Assembly (NCBI RefSeq): GCF_011049865.1
Contig: NZ_DRGY01000081.1
Span: 1 to 46,753 of the forward strand
From: Marinobacter antarcticus
Lineage (GTDB): Bacteria > Pseudomonadota > Gammaproteobacteria > Pseudomonadales > Oleiphilaceae
Length of the DNA: 46,753 bases
Reading direction: 5' to 3'
The notes under the pieces are model-generated. The model saw only the letters and a program-made list of their open reading frames with translations. It ran no database searches and was not told the DNA's origin. Below are positions 27,393 through 34,716 of the stretch, in pieces. Positions within the stretch are counted from its first letter, which is position 1. Every line of letters begins with the position of its first letter. The translations under genes and the position numbers were made by a program.

Positions 27393-29053
27393 GAAACAGG
27401 CTCGCCCTGGGCTCGATCACGCAGCACGAAGCGCTGAATTTTGCCGCTTGGGGTTTTCGGCAGTTCGTGCACAAATTCAATTTCACGGGGATACGCATGA
27501 GTCGACAGGCGCCGGCGAACCAGATCCTGCAGCTCATCTCGTAGTGACTGATCATCCGCAGGCTGCTGATCTCCTTTGATCACCACGTAGGCCTTTATGA
27601 TAGAACCACGCTTCTCGTCGGGCTTCGCAACCACGCCCGACTCGGCAACCGCTGCATGCTCCAGCAACGTGCTCTCCACATCGGCAGGACCAACCCGGTA
27701 ACCGGCCGTAGTAATGATGTCATCGTCACGACCGCTGAATGAGAAACTGCCGTCACCGTGACAGAGTGCCATGTCACCGGTGAGATAATAGCCATTTACA
27801 AACGGGTCTTTTTCGCCCCAGGTGTAGCCGTCAAAGTGAAACAACGGTGACGCCTTGACGTCCACAGAAATTTGCCCCACTTCGCCCTCGCCCACTTCTT
27901 CATTTTTTTCGTTCAGGGCAACCACTCTATGGCCCGGGGAAGAATAGCCCATTGAACCCGGGCGTTGCGGGTGCTCAAGCGCCAGAAAGTTACAACAGGT
28001 CATACCCGTCTCGGTCTGGCCATAGTGATCCGTAACCGGACAGTAGTGGCGATTCTTGATCCAGTTCACCACTTCCGGATTCAAGGGCTCGCCGGCACTG
28101 CTGGCAACTCGCAGCCCGAGGTTCTCACCTTCGGGAAGAACATGATCATTGGCTTTCAGCAAGCGATAGGCGGTAGGCGCGGCGGCGAGGTTCGTAATCT
28201 TGTACTTGCGGATCATGTCGTAGGTGGATTCGGGGGTAAACGCGCCCGGATTGAAGTGGGTAGCGTGCCCCATCAACAACGGCCCGACAACGGCGTAATA
28301 AAGGCCATAGGCCCAGCCCGGATCCGCAACGTTCCAGAACACATCATCATCCCGCAGATCAATGGCGTACTTCATGTATACATAGAAGGCCATCAACGCA
28401 CGGGCCGGCACAGCCACGCCTTTGGATTTGCCCACGGTTCCGGATGTGAACATCTGCAAGAAGGGGTCGTTGCCCGTGATCATGACTGGCGCAAAATCAG
28501 GCTTCTGGTCCGCGAGAACGTGCTGAAAATCCGGAACATTCGCGCCGGCTTTCTCTGCGTTAATACGGCTGGCATCTATGCACAGCACCGGCGAACAGTT
28601 CTTCACCTCTGTAAGCTTGGGGTAGTTTGTCGGATCGGTAACCACCAGCTTTGTGCCCGCACGCTCAAGGCGGTATTCAATGGCGCCGGAACCAAATGCC
28701 GTGAACAGGGGTTGGTAAACCGCGCCCGCGCGCAATGTGCCCGCAATAACCACCAGCAACTCGGGGCCCCTTGGCAACATGGCCGCAACCCGATCACCTT
28801 TGCCGATTCCTTGAGAGGTCAGATAATTCGCAAAACGAGCGGACTTGTCTTTCAGTTCAGCAAAGGTGAGCACACCATCGCCACCGTCATCTCTTTCGTA
28901 ATAAAGTGCGACTCGTTTTGGATCCGTCGCCCACTTATCACAAATTTCATGACAGACGTTCAGCCCACCATCCAGACTTCCATCCAGAATCTCCGCTTCC
29001 AGAGCGGCAGGATCGAAGTTGCTATAGACGTCGGCGTAATTCTGAAGACCCAT
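27389..29053 (-). CDS. AMP-forming acyl-CoA ligase (acetyl/propionyl-CoA synthetase-like)
   Basis: A 554-residue ANL enzyme. The adenylation loop is MFTSGTVGKSKGVAVP, an unusual TSGTVGKSKG in place of TSGTTGxPKG. Further motifs are NVADPGWAYGLYYAV, HYGQTETGM, GYYLTGDMA and the C-terminal KTPSGKIQRFVLR with the catalytic lysine. The ATG at 29053 follows GCAGGAG by six bases, whereas the longer frame would begin with TTG inside that site. A LiuR-like site lies upstream, and a thioesterase is coupled downstream. It probably activates a short or branched acid brought in by the neighbouring importer; this is inference. Confidence 0.88.
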   Translation of the reverse strand: MGLQNYADVYSNFDPAALEAEILDGSLDGGLNVCHEICDKWATDPKRVALYYERDDGGDGVLTFAELKDKSARFANYLTSQGIGKGDRVAAMLPRGPELLVVIAGTLRAGAVYQPLFTAFGSGAIEYRLERAGTKLVVTDPTNYPKLTEVKNCSPVLCIDASRINAEKAGANVPDFQHVLADQKPDFAPVMITGNDPFLQMFTSGTVGKSKGVAVPARALMAFYVYMKYAIDLRDDDVFWNVADPGWAYGLYYAVVGPLLMGHATHFNPGAFTPESTYDMIRKYKITNLAAAPTAYRLLKANDHVLPEGENLGLRVASSAGEPLNPEVVNWIKNRHYCPVTDHYGQTETGMTCCNFLALEHPQRPGSMGYSSPGHRVVALNEKNEEVGEGEVGQISVDVKASPLFHFDGYTWGEKDPFVNGYYLTGDMALCHGDGSFSFSGRDDDIITTAGYRVGPADVESTLLEHAAVAESGVVAKPDEKRGSIIKAYVVIKGDQQPADDQSLRDELQDLVRRRLSTHAYPREIEFVHELPKTPSGKIQRFVLRDRAQGEPVS

Positions 29054-29111
29054 TATCAACTCCTGCAATTTTTATCATTGAATGCATGGATGAAGATTTA
29101 GCACAGCCTTC

Positions 29112-29133
29112 ACTTTACGTAAAGGTAAACTTT
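29112..29133. promoter_or_regulatory. LiuR-type operator upstream of the ligase-thioesterase pair
   Basis: ACTTTACGTAAAGGTAAAC plus TTT lies about 60 bases before the ligase start. It matches the liuR-proximal site at 18 of 21 aligned bases, including the shared ends CTTTACGT and GTAAACTTT. Both transcription units flanking the importer therefore carry such a site. Confidence 0.68.
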
Positions 29134-29189
29134 AGGCGAACGGCCAACCGAACGACTCCTCGAACACCGGCTCAAAATGCCGAGCACCA

Positions 29190-30239
29190 CTACCCGGAAG
29201 GCAGGGCGCTATTGCTCAAAATATGGCGCAGTCCGTCGCAGTCCACCAACGAGTCCTCGCAATTCAAAACAATATCGGACCGAGCGATCACGTAAGCTTT
29301 TCCGGTTATGTTGTTTTTCACCACCTGATACTCGCCCTCTTGCTCTATGGCAGAAATTTCGCCAACGAAACTTGTCTTCCGAAGCGACACGGTTTCAAGC
29401 TTGTCGCCGGCGCCAACAAGACCTTCATATTGCATCAAAGCCAGCCGCGCCGATGTGCCTGTGCCCGTGGTGCTCCGGCAAATGACACCGGGATGAACAT
29501 AGGTGGCCGAGCGGGAGCGATAATAACCCTCAGCCACAGGATCAACAGGGCCCATAAAGTGCAAAAACGGCAGAGGCCCTACGTCACCTAAAGCATAGTG
29601 GGAAAAGCTCTTTTCTGCCTGAATTGCCTCAACAATGGATTGCGCCGCGCTCGCAAGTTTGCGCTCCTCGTCGAGCGTCAGGCTGAAGCCCAGAGATTCC
29701 GCATCCACCAACGCATAGAACCCGCCACTGTAAGCCACGCTGTATGTGACCGTGCCGAGCGATGGCACTTCAATGCTGGCGCGATGAGTATGGATGTAGC
29801 TTGGCAGGCCTTCGCAGGTGATCGCCTCAACCACTCCGTTTTCAACCCGCGCTTCAATGCGTACCAGGCCTGCCGGAGATTCCAGAAGAAAGCTCTGTTT
29901 GCCCTCTTTCTTGGGCACTATTCCGGCTTCAAGCACCGCCGTCGCCGTACAGATCGTGTTAGAACCGGAGTATATCGGATAACCCATCACCTCCATGATG
30001 ATGTACCCGGCCACCGCACGGGGATCGGATGGCGGCACCAGCAAATCCACGGACATCTCAGGAATACCGTAAGGTTCCTCAAGCAGCAGCGTTCTGAGAC
30101 CGTCGGCGTCATCCCGCAAATACTCCATTTGGGCGCGCACGCTGCTCCCCGGTAAGGGGTTGATCCCCCCGGTCACTATGCGGCTGACGTCGCCTCCTGC
30201 GTGGGTGTCGACAAGCTGAATCGTCAGTTCCTGCTTCAT
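29190..30239 (-). CDS. proline racemase / hydroxyproline-dehydratase family protein lacking both canonical cysteines
   Basis: A 349-residue protein of the proline-racemase superfamily (VDTHAGGDVSRIV start; GTGTSARLAL). Active racemases and epimerases use two cysteines, in MCGHG-type and DRSPCGTG-type motifs. Here the first motif is YSGSNTI with Ser91, and the second is CRSTTGTGTSAR, with Thr258 in place of Cys and Cys254 in place of the usual Asp. Replacement of one cysteine by Ser or Thr is known in trans-3-hydroxyproline dehydratases, so dehydration is more likely than racemisation. The start at 30239 overlaps the upstream reductase stop (ATGA) and follows GGGAG, which removes 14 codons of the open frame. 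Confidence 0.8.
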   Translation of the reverse strand: MKQELTIQLVDTHAGGDVSRIVTGGINPLPGSSVRAQMEYLRDDADGLRTLLLEEPYGIPEMSVDLLVPPSDPRAVAGYIIMEVMGYPIYSGSNTICTATAVLEAGIVPKKEGKQSFLLESPAGLVRIEARVENGVVEAITCEGLPSYIHTHRASIEVPSLGTVTYSVAYSGGFYALVDAESLGFSLTLDEERKLASAAQSIVEAIQAEKSFSHYALGDVGPLPFLHFMGPVDPVAEGYYRSRSATYVHPGVICRSTTGTGTSARLALMQYEGLVGAGDKLETVSLRKTSFVGEISAIEQEGEYQVVKNNITGKAYVIARSDIVLNCEDSLVDCDGLRHILSNSALPSG

Positions 30240-31381
30240 GCCTTGCTCTCCCGTGACCATTGTTTGCCGTGCTCTTCCCAACGCGAATCCGGAACAATGA
30301 CAATTTTGCCGAGATAATGGCTGTCACGATTCATAAAATAGTGCTCCGCCTGATGCAATTCGGAAAGCCGAAAAGCGCCATGAAGCACCGGCTTGAGCTG
30401 CCCATTACGAATCCACTCAACAAGCTGCTCTGCCTCCTCCCGGGTGCCATGGGAAACCCCGAAGATCTGCACCTGGTAAAGATAAATTCTTGTCCAGAGA
30501 ATCTCACTGATGTTTCCACCACTGGCACCGGCAATACTCAAACGTGGACAGGTTTCACGGGCGTCCATGTCAAAAATCATGGCGTCGATGAAGCGATCTG
30601 TCATATCGCCGCCCACCAAATCCATAACCGCATCAAAGGGTTTGCCACCGGTTGCCGCCTTTACGCGGTCTACGAAGCTATCCATGTCGGATCGATCAAT
30701 AACGGACTCCGCCCCCAACTCCTTGAGCGCGGCAGTTTTATCCGACGTACTCAAGGCATAAGGGATAGCGCCCAAAATCCGGCAGAGCTGGATAAGAGCC
30801 GTACCAACACCGCCGCTGGCACCCGTCACCAGAACCCGTTCTTCGGCTTTGACGTGCGCGGACGTGAGCATGTGCATGGCGGTCTGGTAAGAGCACATGC
30901 CCATTGCGGCAAGCTCGGCATCTGTCAGTGTCTCATTTGCTACCGCGTGGAACTGATCTGACGGAACGGCGACGTATTCCGCATAGCCGCCATCTGCGCC
31001 ATGGCCGAAATAGTCCGGAGTCAGGTTGATATCGCGGCGGTTAGTCCCGTAGATGTTGAAATCCAGCAGGCCGCGCTCGCCAATACGCCGGCTATCAACA
31101 CCATCACCTACCGCCACAACACGGCCGGCAATATCAGCGCCCTGAATACGGGGAAAAATCAGCGTGGGCTTGCCACCCATCTGAAACGAGGTGGTTTCGC
31201 CCTTTTTGGTGGGGTACAGCCCTTCCCTGGCTTTACGGTCGGTATTGTTCTTGGCGGTAGCGGTTACCTGGACCAGAACCTCACCCTGCGCGGGCGACGG
31301 CGTGGGCATCTCTTTATATTCAAGCTTGTCCAGATCGCCATAGCCCGTGAGGACCATGGCCTTCATCGTATTCGGAATCAT
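30236..31381 (-). CDS. medium-chain dehydrogenase/reductase, quinone-oxidoreductase-like
   Basis: A 381-residue MDR protein with an N-terminal GroES-like domain (VLVQVTATAKNNTDRKAREG; IQGADIAGRVVAVG). The C-terminal Rossmann domain carries the NADPH motif VLVTGASGGVGTAL near residue 183. The zinc-binding residues of alcohol dehydrogenases are not evident, which suggests a zinc-free quinone oxidoreductase or enoyl reductase. GGAGG about eleven bases before the ATG supports the start. It is the first gene of a coupled pair with the racemase-like gene; substrate unknown. Confidence 0.85.
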   Translation of the reverse strand: MIPNTMKAMVLTGYGDLDKLEYKEMPTPSPAQGEVLVQVTATAKNNTDRKAREGLYPTKKGETTSFQMGGKPTLIFPRIQGADIAGRVVAVGDGVDSRRIGERGLLDFNIYGTNRRDINLTPDYFGHGADGGYAEYVAVPSDQFHAVANETLTDAELAAMGMCSYQTAMHMLTSAHVKAEERVLVTGASGGVGTALIQLCRILGAIPYALSTSDKTAALKELGAESVIDRSDMDSFVDRVKAATGGKPFDAVMDLVGGDMTDRFIDAMIFDMDARETCPRLSIAGASGGNISEILWTRIYLYQVQIFGVSHGTREEAEQLVEWIRNGQLKPVLHGAFRLSELHQAEHYFMNRDSHYLGKIVIVPDSRWEEHGKQWSRESKA

Positions 31382-31492
31382 AAATTTACAACCCTCCGTT
31401 CCTGCTGAAATGTGATGTCACCCTTAGCTTAGGTAACATTCCCACAGGTGTCAGGGAGTATTACGCGAATCCATTACCGCGCAGGCACCGAG

Positions 31493-32605
31493 CTAACGGG
31501 CAATCACTTTGTATATCGGTCGCAGTTTGGGAATCTGTTTCAGCACAACCTGGATAATGGTCATCAGCGGCACCGCCAGCAAAACACCCACCGGGCCCCA
31601 GAGCCACCCCCAGAAAAAGATGGAAACAAAAATAACCACCGGATTAATCGCCATGCGGAAACCGTGTATCCACGGCTCTATGAAGAAGCCCACCATGGTG
31701 GTGAGCGCCAGGTAACCGGCCGGCGCGATGGCCATCATCCACAGCGTATCGAGACTTACCGCTGAGACAATGGCAAGCAACACAATGGTAAGAATAACGC
31801 CAAGATAGGGTATGAAGCGTGCGAGCCCGGCCACCAGGCCCCACACTGCCGGGTCTGGCAGCCCAACAGCCCAGGCCATGAGCCCGGTCGCCACACCAAC
31901 AGAGGTATTGCTGATACCCAGAACCCCAAGGTACTGGGCTATCTGATGCTGAGAATCCCGGGTAATACGCAACACCGTTCTACGGTGACTTCTGGGTAAC
32001 TGTCGAACAAAGTTAAGCACCAACCTGTCGCCGCTCACGAGCAAAAAGTATGTGAGCGCCATGGCGAGTGCAAGGCCCGCAATGCCGTCACGGGCTTTGC
32101 TCATAAGCTGCGCACGCCAGGATTCAGTTTGCAGAACGACGGTTGTTGGCTCGGGTGCCGTTTTTTTACCGCCGCTCTCCGAGAATTTATTCACCGAATC
32201 TTCTACCTTCTGAGCCGACTCAGTAACCTTACTGATCTGGCGCTTCAGCTCACTTTCCCCAACCAGCAAACGGGAAATACCCTCGGGCGCCTTCCCTGCC
32301 CATTCCAGCGCCGGCGTAGCAACGGCCAGGGAAACCCCGGCGATAGCGGCTAGCACCAGCAATACCAGAATAAGTGAACTGATCACTCTGGGAATACGCA
32401 ACCCGGTGCACATGCGCGAAGCTAACGGGCCGAGCAGCAAGCTTGTCAGTAGTGCCAGCACCATGGGCAAAATGATTTCATGCGCAAGGTAAAGAGTGTA
32501 AAGCACACCGAGAGTAAAGAGACCATAAATAGGTGTGGAAAGATCGGCCAGACTCGTGCCGGGTTTGGGCGCGTGTTGATCATTCAAATGTTGTTCGTCT
32601 TCCAT
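31493..32605 (-). CDS. AI-2E family / PerM-like membrane transporter
   Basis: A 370-residue inner-membrane protein of the AI-2E exporter (PerM/YdiK/TqsA) family. There are about seven to eight TM helices: two near the N-terminus, one around residues 75-95, a long soluble stretch (about 105-185), then the C-terminal set. The family motif FIPYLGVILTIV and the segment FWGWLWGPVGVLLAVPLM near the end are typical. Start ATG 32605 (MEDEQHLN) is chosen because the open frame upstream encodes an unlikely cysteine-rich leader and this start sits at the usual distance from the first TM. The transported solute is unknown. Confidence 0.85.
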   Translation of the reverse strand: MEDEQHLNDQHAPKPGTSLADLSTPIYGLFTLGVLYTLYLAHEIILPMVLALLTSLLLGPLASRMCTGLRIPRVISSLILVLLVLAAIAGVSLAVATPALEWAGKAPEGISRLLVGESELKRQISKVTESAQKVEDSVNKFSESGGKKTAPEPTTVVLQTESWRAQLMSKARDGIAGLALAMALTYFLLVSGDRLVLNFVRQLPRSHRRTVLRITRDSQHQIAQYLGVLGISNTSVGVATGLMAWAVGLPDPAVWGLVAGLARFIPYLGVILTIVLLAIVSAVSLDTLWMMAIAPAGYLALTTMVGFFIEPWIHGFRMAINPVVIFVSIFFWGWLWGPVGVLLAVPLMTIIQVVLKQIPKLRPIYKVIAR

Positions 32606-32780
32606 AGAAAATCCGTACGTCTCAAGTGTGCAGGCTTCACAGTGTAACGTCTGGCAAGATACTACCGCATTACAGAACGACTTGTGCCGGGAGGGAGGCC
32701 CGCTCACTTGCCTTAACCCGTGAAATCTGACCCTGCCTGCGCAATTCGCTAGAAATACACCCGCCTATCGCCGTAGACTT

Positions 32781-32800
32781 GTGCGCAGATACTTAGCGCG
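32781..32800. promoter_or_regulatory. operator copy upstream of ohrR
   Basis: GTGCGCAGATACTTAGCGCG, 16 bases before the ohrR start, matches 17 of 20 bases of a site in front of ohr at 33349-33368. Shared sequence before a peroxide-sensing repressor and its target identifies it as a likely OhrR operator with autoregulation. Confidence 0.65.
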
Positions 32801-32815
32801 ACGGTTTTTATTGCC

Positions 32816-33265
32816 ATGACTAAAGACTCATCTTGCTCCGAGCTTCTGCTCGACAACCAGCTCTGCTTTGCCCTTCATTCCACCTCTTTGATGATGACGA
32901 AAACCTACAAACCACTGCTGAAAGCACTGAACCTGACCTATCCCCAGTACCTGGCCATGTTGGTGCTCTGGGAGGAAGATGGCATCACCGTTAGCCACAT
33001 AAGCAAACGCCTGCTGACGGACCCGGGCTCACTCTCGCCTCTGCTTAAACGGCTTGAGGCCGACGGGCTGTTGACGCGAAAACGCAGCACAGACGATGAG
33101 CGGGTGGTTGAGCTTCATCTTACTGACAAAGGGCGAGAACTGCAGGATCAGGCCCAGACTGTTCCCGGCTGCATCATCAATTCCAGCGGTCAGTCCTGGC
33201 CTGACCTGATAGAGCTGAAACGTCAACTACTAAAGCTGCGCGAAAACCTGAAAGCGTCGATCTAG
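32816..33265 (+). CDS. ohrR: MarR-family organic-peroxide sensor OhrR
   Basis: A 149-residue winged-helix repressor. The reactive cysteine is Cys17 in NQLCFALHS, the position that becomes sulfenylated by organic hydroperoxides. The DNA-binding region is VSHISKRLLTDPGSLSPLLKRLEADGLLTRKRS (split over residues 59-91), with the wing DDERVVEL. A second cysteine, Cys119, may resolve the oxidised form by a disulfide, as in two-cysteine OhrR proteins. It lies 159 bases upstream of ohr in the same direction, and both carry the same operator sequence. Confidence 0.9.
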   Translation: MTKDSSCSELLLDNQLCFALHSTSLMMTKTYKPLLKALNLTYPQYLAMLVLWEEDGITVSHISKRLLTDPGSLSPLLKRLEADGLLTRKRSTDDERVVELHLTDKGRELQDQAQTVPGCIINSSGQSWPDLIELKRQLLKLRENLKASI

Positions 33266-33312
33266 CCAAAATTTTCAATGGAGCCGTTACTGCATTACAC
33301 CTATTTATATTG

Positions 33313-33368
33313 CGCGCTAACATTTTGTGCGTTAAGTTATTACTAACGGTGCGTAGATGTTTAGCGCG
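33313..33368. promoter_or_regulatory. OhrR operator region upstream of ohr
   Basis: The direct copy GTGCGTAGATGTTTAGCGCG (33349-33368) repeats the ohrR-proximal site. CGCGCTAA (33313-33320) is its TTAGCGCG end in inverted orientation, so the region offers two half-sites about 40 bases apart. This arrangement would allow cooperative repression of ohr. Confidence 0.6.
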
Positions 33369-33424
33369 CTGAGTGCCGGCAGTTCGGCTGCTAGCAAATA
33401 AACCGAACCTGAGGAGTTTATATT

Positions 33425-33850
33425 ATGGCTGTTAAAGAAATTCTGTACCGTGCCTCGGCTGAAGCAACGGGCGGACGTGATGGGCGCGCTATTTCCTCTG
33501 ACGGCGTGCTGGACGTTGAGCTGACCACGCCAACGGCAATGGGCGGCGCGGGCGGCAAGGGCACCAACCCGGAGCAACTTTTCGCCGCTGGCTACTCTGC
33601 GTGCTTTATCGGAGCGATGAAGTTTGTGGCAGGCCGTGACAAACTGCCCATTCCCGACGATGCATCGATCGAAGGTGAAGTCGGTATCGGCCAGATTCCC
33701 GGCGGGTTTGGCATTGAGGTGGAATTGAAAATCTCATTGCCCGGGATGGACGACTCTCAAGCCGATACGCTGATCAACGAGGCCCACAAAGTGTGCCCGT
33801 ACTCCAACGCCACCCGCGGCAACATTGACGTCACATTGACTCGCGTATAA
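33425..33850 (+). CDS. ohr: organic hydroperoxide resistance protein Ohr
   Basis: A 141-residue OsmC/Ohr-family peroxidase that reduces fatty-acid and other organic hydroperoxides using lipoylated proteins or dithiols. The peroxidatic cysteine is Cys60 in GYSACFIGAMK and the resolving one Cys124 in KVCPYSNATRG, both canonical. GAGGAG before the ATG is a good ribosome site and a strong terminator follows. It is controlled by the neighbouring ohrR. Confidence 0.95.
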   Translation: MAVKEILYRASAEATGGRDGRAISSDGVLDVELTTPTAMGGAGGKGTNPEQLFAAGYSACFIGAMKFVAGRDKLPIPDDASIEGEVGIGQIPGGFGIEVELKISLPGMDDSQADTLINEAHKVCPYSNATRGNIDVTLTRV

Positions 33851-33880
33851 CCGAGTAGTGCATTGCCCGTGGCGCAAACG

Positions 33881-33910
33881 AAAAGCAGCGGATTCTCTCC
33901 GCTGCTTTTT
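33881..33910 (+). terminator. rho-independent terminator of ohr
   Basis: Perfect arms AAAAGCAGCGGA and TCCGCTGCTTTT with loop TTCTC, followed by further T. Confidence 0.92.
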
Positions 33911-33934
33911 TATGCCGCGCCAAAATGGAGCAGG

Positions 33935-33980
33935 CGGGGCGTTCGCGTTTGCCTGCCGCGTCGAACTCGGCCGTGGTGGG
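33935..33980 (-). pseudogene. remnant of a T6SS immunity-gene C-terminus
   Basis: On the minus strand this short stretch encodes PTTAEFDAAGKRERP. That is the same peptide as the end of the immunity-like protein at 34717-35598, with roughly 84% DNA identity over 45 bases and differences that mostly keep the reading frame. Nothing before or after it continues the gene. It is best explained as the decayed tail of an older immunity gene left behind when modules were exchanged. The rest of the gap between the ohr terminator and the DUF4124 gene shows nothing recognisable. Confidence 0.6.
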
Positions 33981-34040
33981 GATAGGTGGTGGAGCCGGGG
34001 GCTTCCTACCGTCCGTTTACTTTAAGACTGGCTTTGGGTG

Positions 34041-34487
34041 TCAGCCATTACAGGTTTTTTGCACTTTTCCCTGGAAACGTTGCCGGATCTGATCATTTTC
34101 TGACTCACTGACAAACACCCGCTCGCCCTGATCGTTCAGATTATAGAACGTAGAAATACTCTCCATATGCTTGAGACGAGCACGAAGCTTACGGCACTGT
34201 GCTTCATGCTTGGCAGCCTGCTTCGCCGCTTTCATATTTGCCGCCTGTTCTTTCTCTCGCTGCTGCTGCCTCTGCTCCAGAAAACTCTCTATATTCTGAC
34301 GACGCTCATCAACAGATGTATCGCTGTGTGCGGGGGCTACGGTTACACTAATCTCCTGATGGGCCACTTTTTCCGGTGGCTGGTCGCCGAAGTGGGTATT
34401 GCCTTGCTCATCGACCCAGCGGTATACGCCGGCCTGGGTGATGGTGGGGGTCAGAAGTACCAGAATGAGTAACATCCGTGTGGACAC
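34041..34487 (-). CDS. DUF4124-domain periplasmic protein
   Basis: A protein of about 148 residues with an N-terminal signal peptide (MLLILVLLTPTITQA). The DUF4124 motif GVYRWVDEQGNTHFGDQPP is immediately after the cleavage site, then there is a glutamine/lysine-rich coiled-coil segment. Function is unknown; such proteins are common periplasmic or envelope proteins in gammaproteobacteria. A GTG start at 34487 is preferred because AAGGA lies eight bases upstream; alternatives are ATG 34475 or a TTG at 34523 with no ribosome site. Two cysteines near positions 110 and 146 could pair. Confidence 0.8.
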   Translation of the reverse strand: MSTRMLLILVLLTPTITQAGVYRWVDEQGNTHFGDQPPEKVAHQEISVTVAPAHSDTSVDERRQNIESFLEQRQQQREKEQAANMKAAKQAAKHEAQCRKLRARLKHMESISTFYNLNDQGERVFVSESENDQIRQRFQGKVQKTCNG

Positions 34488-34575
34488 TGGGGATTTCCTT
34501 GGTGGTGAATTGGCGGCCTGCAACGCGGAAATTCCGGGCAGTTCTGGTTTTCTTTCTCATCCGACGATTTTTGGA

Positions 34576-34716
34576 TCAAGCCATCGTCGCTTCATTCAGA
34601 TTCGGCACGCTGTACTGCATTTGGTCTTCCAATGAACTCCACGGGAAGTTACGAATTTTTTCCATGTGGGCGGGGTAGCCCTCTTTCTCCCACCACTCCA
34701 AATCCAACGTCGCCCA
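34576..34716 (-). pseudogene. orphaned in-frame C-terminal extension of the immunity gene
   Basis: Directly after the TAA stop of the upstream immunity-like gene, the same frame stays open for 46 codons to a TGA at 34578-34576. It encodes WATLDLEWWEKEGYP, then AHMEKIRNFPW and so on, with no further stop. The paralogue at 40746 continues past the equivalent DPTTAE region with a tail containing QYWRNMDDESY. Aligning the two, the stop replaces a tyrosine (D-stop-WATLD against QYWRNMD), as a single change from TAT or TAC to TAA would. The stretch is thus probably a tail no longer translated, unless the stop is a sequencing error. Confidence 0.6.

Noticed and set aside
27965..29101. A 378-codon open frame on the plus strand.
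   Set aside because: It is antisense to the acyl-CoA ligase, whose ATP-binding and C-terminal motifs are clear. The plus-strand product has no family features.
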